The notes beneath the pieces were generated by a model. It saw only the letters and a program-made list of their open reading frames with translations. It had not been told where the DNA came from and ran no database searches. The position numbers and the translations under genes are program-made. From Ruixingdingia sedimenti (GTDB lineage: Bacteria > Pseudomonadota > Alphaproteobacteria > Rhodobacterales > Rhodobacteraceae), in the NCBI RefSeq assembly GCF_031432425.1, contig NZ_JAVKPH010000002.1:62001-126000 (forward strand): DNA of 64,000 nt. Direction: 5' to 3'. Positions 59,070 to 64,000 of this stretch are shown here, one piece after another (the first letter of the stretch is position 1; every line of letters starts with the position of its first letter).

Positions 59070-60083
59070 ATGGCACGCATGACGATGGTCGAGGCGATCC
59101 GCGACGCGCTCGATGTGGCGATGGGGGCGGACGAACGCGTGGTGGTCTTCGGCGAGGACGTGGGCTATTTCGGCGGCGTCTTCCGCTGCACCGCGGGGTT
59201 GCAGGCGAAATACGGCAAGGCGCGCTGTTTCGACACGCCGATCAACGAATCCGGCATCGTGGGGGCGGGGATCGGCATGGCCGCCTATGGGTTGCGCCCG
59301 GTGGTGGAAATCCAGTTCGCCGACTACATGTACCCCGCCTACGACCAGATCGTGTCAGAGGCCGCGCGGCTGCGCTATCGGTCGGCGGGCGAGTTCACCT
59401 GCCCGATCGTGATCCGCATGCCCACCGGCGGCGGCATCTTCGGCGGCCAGACCCATTCCCAGAGCCCCGAGGCGCTGTTCACCCATGTGACCGGGCTCAA
59501 GGTCGTGGTGCCCTCGAACCCGGTCGATGCCAAGGGGCTGTTGCTGGCGGCCATCGCCGACCCGGACCCGGTGGTGTTTCTCGAACCCAAGCGGCTTTAC
59601 AACGGGCCCTTCGACGGCCACCACGACCGGCCGGTGACGGCGTGGAAATCGCATGACCTGGGCGAGGTGGCCGAGGGGCATTATACCGTTCCCCTGGGCC
59701 GGGCCGCGGTGCGCCGTGCGGGGCGGGCGGCGACGGTGCTGACCTATGGCACGATGGTCCATGTGGCCCTTGCGGCGGCAGAGGAAACCGGCGTGGACGC
59801 CGAGGTGATCGACCTGCGCACGCTGCTGCCGCTGGACCTCGACACCGTGGTGGCCTCGGTGAAAAAGACCGGACGGTGTCTTGTGCTGCACGAGGCGACG
59901 CTGACTTCGGGCTATGGCGCGGAACTGGCGGCGCTGGTGCAGGCGGAATGCTTTTACCATCTGGAGGCGCCGATCCGCCGCGTGGCGGGCTGGGACACGC
60001 CCTATCCGCATGTCCATGAATGGAGCTATTTCCCCGGCCCCGCCCGTGTGGGCGAGGCCCTGCGCGCATTGACGGAGGTCTGA
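59070..60083 (+). CDS. bkdA2: Branched-chain 2-oxoacid dehydrogenase E1 beta
   Basis: The 337-residue subunit opens with MTMVEAIRDALDVAM, then FGEDVGYFGGVFRCTAGL, FDTPINESGIVGAGIGMAAY and IQFADYMYPAYDQIVSEAA. The C-terminal transketolase domain has VIDLRTLLPLDLDTVVASVK and LHEATLTSGYGAELAALV. With E1 alpha it decarboxylates 2-oxoacids of Val, Leu and Ile and acylates the E2 lipoyl group. Confidence 0.96.
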   Translation: MARMTMVEAIRDALDVAMGADERVVVFGEDVGYFGGVFRCTAGLQAKYGKARCFDTPINESGIVGAGIGMAAYGLRPVVEIQFADYMYPAYDQIVSEAARLRYRSAGEFTCPIVIRMPTGGGIFGGQTHSQSPEALFTHVTGLKVVVPSNPVDAKGLLLAAIADPDPVVFLEPKRLYNGPFDGHHDRPVTAWKSHDLGEVAEGHYTVPLGRAAVRRAGRAATVLTYGTMVHVALAAAEETGVDAEVIDLRTLLPLDLDTVVASVKKTGRCLVLHEATLTSGYGAELAALVQAECFYHLEAPIRRVAGWDTPYPHVHEWSYFPGPARVGEALRALTEV

Positions 60084-60084
60084 C

Positions 60085-61365
60085 ATGGGCATCCATTCGA
60101 TCCGCATGCCCGACATCGGCGAAGGCATCGCCGAGGCGGAAATCGCGGAATGGCTGGTCGAGGTCGGCCAGCACCTGCGCGAGGACGAACCCCTCTGCGC
60201 GGTGATGACCGACAAGGCGACGGTCGAAATCCCCTCGCCGGTCGCCGGAAAGGTGGTCTGGCGCGCGGGCCAGCCGGGCGATGTGCTGGCCGTGGGGGCC
60301 GAACTCGTGCGGCTGGAGGTCGAGGGCGCGGGCAATGTCGCAGCGGCTGCCGAAGCAGCGCCTGCGCCCGCACCCGAGGCGCCGCCCGCGCCGCCACCTG
60401 TGCCGCCATCCGAGGCCGCGCCGAAGCCCGCACCGAAACCCGCGCCTGCGCCGACACCGGCGCCCCCTCCGAAACCCGCCGCCCCCGCCCCCCTGCGGGC
60501 AGAGGGCGAACGCCCGCTGGCCCCGCCTTCGGTCCGCCAGCGGGCGCGCGAGGCGGGGGTGGACCTGCGGCAGGTGCGCGGGACCGGCCCGATGGGGCGG
60601 ATCACGCACGAGGACCTGTCGGCCTTCATCGCCTCGGGCGGCATCCCGCCCGCGCCGGGCCCGCAGCCCGACACCACGGTGGAGGATATCCGCATCATCG
60701 GCCTGCGCCGGCGGATTTCCGAAAACATGGCCCGCGCCGCCGCCATTCCCCATATCACCATCGTCGAGGAAATCGACGCCACCGCGCTGGAGGATCTGCG
60801 CACCCGCATGGGGACGGGGATGCAGGGGGTGAAGCTGACCTTCCTACCCTTCCTCGCCCGCGCGCTGGTCCGGGCGCTGCGCGACCAGCCGATGCTGAAC
60901 GCCCACCATCTGGCCGACGAGGGGCTGATCCGCCGCTTCGGCGCCGTCCATATCGGCATCGCCGCGCAGACGCCGGGGGGGCTGATGGTCCCCGTCCTGC
61001 GCCATGCCGAGGCGCTGTCGCTGCGCGACATGGCGGCAGAGATCGCGCGGCTGGCGCAGGCCGCCCGCGACGGCACCGCCCGGCGCGAGGAACTGTCGGG
61101 ATCGACCATCACCATCACCTCGCTCGGCCCCCTCGGCGCGATCGCGTCCACGCCGATCCTGAACGCGCCCGAGGTCGCCATCGTCGGCGTCAACCGGCTG
61201 GCCACGCGGCCCTTCTGGAACGGAACCGCGTTCGAGCCGCGGCGGATGATGAACCTGTCTTGCAGCTTCGACCACCGGGTGATCGACGGCTGGGACGCGG
61301 CGGTGTTCGTGCAGCGGCTGAAAACCCTGCTGGAAACCCCGGCGCTGATCTTCGTGGAGGGCTGA
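60085..61365 (+). CDS. bkdB: Branched-chain 2-oxoacid dehydrogenase E2
   Basis: The 426-residue acyltransferase has an N-terminal lipoyl domain (lysine in MTDKATVEIPSP near 44) and a long Pro/Ala-rich linker (about 90-140). The subunit-binding domain follows (PPSVRQRAREAGVDLRQVRG; MGRITHEDL), then a catalytic domain ending SCSFDHRVIDGWDAAVF. The gene begins one base after E1 beta stops and ends one base before E3. Confidence 0.96.
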   Translation: MGIHSIRMPDIGEGIAEAEIAEWLVEVGQHLREDEPLCAVMTDKATVEIPSPVAGKVVWRAGQPGDVLAVGAELVRLEVEGAGNVAAAAEAAPAPAPEAPPAPPPVPPSEAAPKPAPKPAPAPTPAPPPKPAAPAPLRAEGERPLAPPSVRQRAREAGVDLRQVRGTGPMGRITHEDLSAFIASGGIPPAPGPQPDTTVEDIRIIGLRRRISENMARAAAIPHITIVEEIDATALEDLRTRMGTGMQGVKLTFLPFLARALVRALRDQPMLNAHHLADEGLIRRFGAVHIGIAAQTPGGLMVPVLRHAEALSLRDMAAEIARLAQAARDGTARREELSGSTITITSLGPLGAIASTPILNAPEVAIVGVNRLATRPFWNGTAFEPRRMMNLSCSFDHRVIDGWDAAVFVQRLKTLLETPALIFVEG

Positions 61366-61366
61366 G

Positions 61367-62755
61367 ATGCGCGAGATGTCCTGCAGGCTTCTGGTGATCG
61401 GCGCGGGGCCGGGCGGCTATGTCTGCGCGATCCGCGCCGGGCGGCTCGGGGTGGATACGGTGGTGGTGGACCCCGCGCCGCCGGGGGGGACCTGCCTCAA
61501 CGTGGGCTGCATCCCGTCCAAGGCGCTGATCCAGGCGGCCGATGAATTCCACCGCATCGCGGGGCTGGCTGCCGCGCCCGCGATGGGGGTTTCGGCCGGC
61601 GGTGCGGCCATCGACCTTGCGGCGACGGTGGCGTGGAAGGACGCCATCGTGGCGCGGCTGACCGGCGGGGTCGCGGGGCTTCTGCGCCGTGCGGGCGTGC
61701 GGCTGGTGGCGGGCGAGGCGGTGTTGCGCGACGGCAAGACCGCGGTGGTAACGACGCCGGAAGGCCCGGTGATGATCCGCGCCGAGGTGCTGGTGATCGC
61801 CACCGGGTCCGAACCCGTGGCGCTGCCGTCCTTGCCCTTCGGGGGGCGGGTGATTTCGTCCAGCGATGCGCTGGCGCTGACGGACCTGCCCGAAAGCCTC
61901 GCCGTGGTCGGCGGCGGCTATATCGGGCTGGAACTCGGCACCGCCTTTGCCAAGCTGGGGGCCCGCGTCACGGTGATCGAGGCCGCGCCGCGCATCCTGC
62001 CGCAATACGACGCCGAACTGACCCGCCCGGTGATGCAGCGGTTGGAGGCATTGGGCGTGCGGGTGCTGACCGGGGCGCGGGCGGGGGGCATGTCGGCGGA
62101 TGGCGCCCTGCGCGTGGCGCTGGCCGACGGGGCAGAGGACATCCTGGCCGACAGGGTGCTTGTCACCGTGGGCCGCAGGCCGCGGACCGCCGAGGCCGGA
62201 ATCCGCGAACTCAGGCTCGACATGGACGGCCCGTTCATCCGGGTGGACGACCGCTGCCGCACCTCGATGCGCGGGGTGCTGGCCATCGGGGACGTGACCG
62301 GGGAACCGATGCTGGCCCATCGCGCCATGGCGCAGGGCGAGATGGTGGCCGAACTGGTCGCCGGGCACCGGCGCACATGGGACAGGCGCGCGATCCCCGC
62401 CGTCTGCTTCACCGACCCCGAAATCGTGTCGGTCGGCCTCGGCCCCGACGAGGCGCGGCTGGCGGGGCATGAGGTGACGGTGGGGATGTTTCCCTTTTCG
62501 GCCAATGGCCGCGCGATGACGGCTTTGCGCGAGGACGGGTTCGTCCGCGTCACCGCCCGGGCGGAAACCGGCGAGGTTCTGGGCATCCATGCCGTGGGGG
62601 CGGGTGTGTCGGAACTGGCGGCGGGTTTCGCGCTGGCGGTGGAAATGGCCGCGCGCATCGAGGATATCGCCGGCACGATCCACGCCCATCCCACCCGGGG
62701 CGAGGCGCTGCACGAAGCGGCGCTGCGCGCGCTCGGCCAGCCGCTGCATATCTGA
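61367..62755 (+). CDS. lpdV: Dihydrolipoamide dehydrogenase (branched-chain complex E3)
   Basis: The 462-residue flavoprotein lacks a lipoyl domain. FAD loop LVIGAGPGGYVCAIRAGRLG lies near 8-27, the redox disulfide is in GGTCLNVGCIPSKALIQA near 40, the NAD loop VVGGGYIGLELGTAFAKLG near 180, VLAIGDVTGEPMLAHRAMA near 303 and IHAHPTRGEALHEA closes the active site. A second E3 in the window, at 40014, has a fused lipoyl domain and belongs to the pyruvate complex. Confidence 0.96.
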   Translation: MREMSCRLLVIGAGPGGYVCAIRAGRLGVDTVVVDPAPPGGTCLNVGCIPSKALIQAADEFHRIAGLAAAPAMGVSAGGAAIDLAATVAWKDAIVARLTGGVAGLLRRAGVRLVAGEAVLRDGKTAVVTTPEGPVMIRAEVLVIATGSEPVALPSLPFGGRVISSSDALALTDLPESLAVVGGGYIGLELGTAFAKLGARVTVIEAAPRILPQYDAELTRPVMQRLEALGVRVLTGARAGGMSADGALRVALADGAEDILADRVLVTVGRRPRTAEAGIRELRLDMDGPFIRVDDRCRTSMRGVLAIGDVTGEPMLAHRAMAQGEMVAELVAGHRRTWDRRAIPAVCFTDPEIVSVGLGPDEARLAGHEVTVGMFPFSANGRAMTALREDGFVRVTARAETGEVLGIHAVGAGVSELAAGFALAVEMAARIEDIAGTIHAHPTRGEALHEAALRALGQPLHI

Positions 62756-62839
62756 ACGCCGCCGCCCGCCCCATCGGCGGGGGACAGACGCGCCCGGTGC
62801 GGCGCGGATGATACCCCGCAAGGATAGGGGGAGGAAAGG

Positions 62840-63670
62840 ATGCAGGACCTGAACGGCAAGACGGCGGTCGTGACCGGCGCGGGCAGCGGTATCGGCCGGG
62901 CGATCGCCCATGCGCTGGCCAAGGCGGGGATGAACGTGGTCGTGGCCGATCTCAACGCCGATACCGCCGCCACCGTCGCGGCAGAGGTCGAGGCGCTCGG
63001 CACCCAGGCGCTGGCGGTGCAGGCGAACGTCGCCGACCACGGATCCGTCGCCGCCATGGCGGATGCGGCCTATGGCCGGTTCGGGTCCGTCGAGGTGCTG
63101 GTGAACAACGCCGGCGTGTCCTGGCGGCCGCTGCGCCCGCTGACGGATGCGACGCTGGCGGACTGGAAGTTCATGTTCGACGTGAACGTCTGGGGCGTCA
63201 TCAACGGGCTCGACGTGTTCCTGCCGCGGATGAAGGCGCAGCCGGGCGAAAAGCACATCGTCAACACCGCCTCGATGGCGGGCGTCTGGCCGGTGAAGGG
63301 CCACACCCCCTACAGCGCCAGCAAATATGCGGTGGTGGGAATCTCGGAAGGCATCGTGAACGACATCGGGGACGAGGGCTTCGGCTGCACCGTCCTGTGC
63401 CCGGCGATGGTGCGCACCAATGTGGTCGCCAATTCCGAATCGCAGCGCCCGGCCGGCGAAAAGGGCGAGGGGCGCGTGTTCAAGGAGATGGTGGACGAGC
63501 GGATGAAGAAGCTGGTCGACGAATATATCGACGCCGCCGCCGTGGGCGAGATGGTGCGCGACGCGATCCAGCGCAACCAGCTTTACCTGCACACCCACGC
63601 CATCGCGCCCGAGGACATCGCCGCGCGCACCGATCTGGTCTATGGGCCGGCGAGCTATGGCCGCGCCTGA
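62840..63670 (+). CDS. Short-chain dehydrogenase/reductase
   Basis: This 276-residue classical SDR has VTGAGSGIGRAIAHALAKAG near 11-30, ADLN (Asp after beta-2, suggesting NAD+), VLVNNAGVSW near 91, catalytic Ser in VNTASMAGVW and YSASKYAVVG near 157. The C-terminal ~70 residues are longer than usual and contain EKGEGRVFKEMVDERMKKL. GAGGAAAGG lies just before ATG 62840. The last 14 bases overlap the next gene. Confidence 0.93.
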   Translation: MQDLNGKTAVVTGAGSGIGRAIAHALAKAGMNVVVADLNADTAATVAAEVEALGTQALAVQANVADHGSVAAMADAAYGRFGSVEVLVNNAGVSWRPLRPLTDATLADWKFMFDVNVWGVINGLDVFLPRMKAQPGEKHIVNTASMAGVWPVKGHTPYSASKYAVVGISEGIVNDIGDEGFGCTVLCPAMVRTNVVANSESQRPAGEKGEGRVFKEMVDERMKKLVDEYIDAAAVGEMVRDAIQRNQLYLHTHAIAPEDIAARTDLVYGPASYGRA

Positions 63671-64000
63671 CCCCGCCACGGCGCGCGCCGCCGTCTACGA
63701 AGGCCCCGGGCGGCTGACCGTCCGGGACTTTCCGCTGCCCGAACTCGGCCCCGGCGACATGCTGGTGGCGGTGGAACTGGCGGGCGTGGACGGCAGCGAG
63801 GTGCACATGTTCCGCGGCGAGATCGCGGCCATCGACGCCATCGCCCCGGTGGTCTTCGGCGACGAGATCCTGGGCCGGGTGCAGGCCATCGGGGCGCAGG
63901 CCGCCGCGCGCCGCGGGCTGAAGCCCGGCGACCGGGTGGTGGTCGAGGCGCGCTGGCCCTGCGCCGACTGCCGCCCCTGCCGCGAGGGGAACTATTACCT
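63657..64000 (+). CDS. Zinc-type medium-chain alcohol dehydrogenase (5' part)
   Basis: The first 114 codons are in the window. They open MAAPDPATARAAVYEGPGRL, then VAVELAGVDGSEVHMFRGE (where the catalytic Cys is usually found, a Val-Asp-Gly-Ser stretch stands instead) and GDEILGRVQAIG. The structural-zinc cluster PCADCRPCREGNYYL is reached at the edge, with the fourth Cys beyond. It overlaps the SDR by 14 bases, which indicates coupling. Loss of the usual catalytic Cys is worth checking on the full protein. Confidence 0.85.
   Translation, partial: MAAPDPATARAAVYEGPGRLTVRDFPLPELGPGDMLVAVELAGVDGSEVHMFRGEIAAIDAIAPVVFGDEILGRVQAIGAQAAARRGLKPGDRVVVEARWPCADCRPCREGNYY

Overview
The window is a GC-rich (visibly about 68-70%), gene-dense alphaproteobacterial segment. 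Gene content, codon use and intergenic motifs suit a Rhodobacteraceae member close to Paracoccus; this is inference, because no rRNA or other marker is present. About 48 protein genes were placed. No tRNA, rRNA or cas gene was seen.

Layout. (1) 1-5.9 kb, plus strand: a metal/flavin operon with a PepSY-flavodoxin reductase, ApbE, a TPC-type P-type ATPase and a VIT/CCC1 carrier. (2) 5.9-9.7 kb: mobile and scarred DNA, with an IS110-family (IS1111 group) element, a serine-recombinase remnant, an imperfect ~190-bp direct repeat and a DUF72 gene. (3) 9.8-12.6 kb: an electrophile/quinone detoxification group, including a glyoxalase-hydrolase fusion (MhqO-MhqD-like) and an NADPH-FMN reductase. (4) 12.7-19.0 kb, mostly minus strand: an unusual heme-copper oxidase locus with fused subunits I and III, a subunit II lacking CuA cysteines, CtaG-like and CopD-like proteins, and heavily duplicated DNA at both ends of the subunit II gene. 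(5) 19.3-24.5 kb: trehalose synthesis (otsB, otsA), DoxX and catalase. (6) 24.6-24.8 kb: a degenerate three-repeat CRISPR relic resembling type I-C. (7) 24.8-39.3 kb, minus strand: a 12-gene amide/lactam/hydantoin uptake and catabolism cluster. (8) 40.0-46.2 kb: lpd-aceF-aceE with a divergent Lrp-type regulator. (9) 46.3-57.2 kb: a MgtC/DUF4010 membrane protein, an RND efflux pair, a Lon-like protease, an Rrf2 regulator, a HIT protein and an HPP-CBS protein. (10) 57.5-64.0 kb: a small ACT-like ORF, the four genes of a branched-chain 2-oxoacid dehydrogenase, an SDR and the start of a zinc alcohol dehydrogenase.

The most unusual signal is not a gene. A ~280-bp MITE-like element occurs five times in near-full form (11.7, 16.7, 22.7, 39.7 and 55.4 kb), with one deleted copy at 57.3 kb and a trace at 52.1 kb. 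Each full copy holds four perfect or near-perfect hairpins whose stems are conserved while loops vary. The best copy is bounded by 17-bp inverted repeats. The forward copies end 33-87 bp from the stop codon of a minus-strand gene, and one copy sits inside tandem duplications of the oxidase subunit II start region. There, the only copy still joined to the gene reads ATC where its siblings read ATG.
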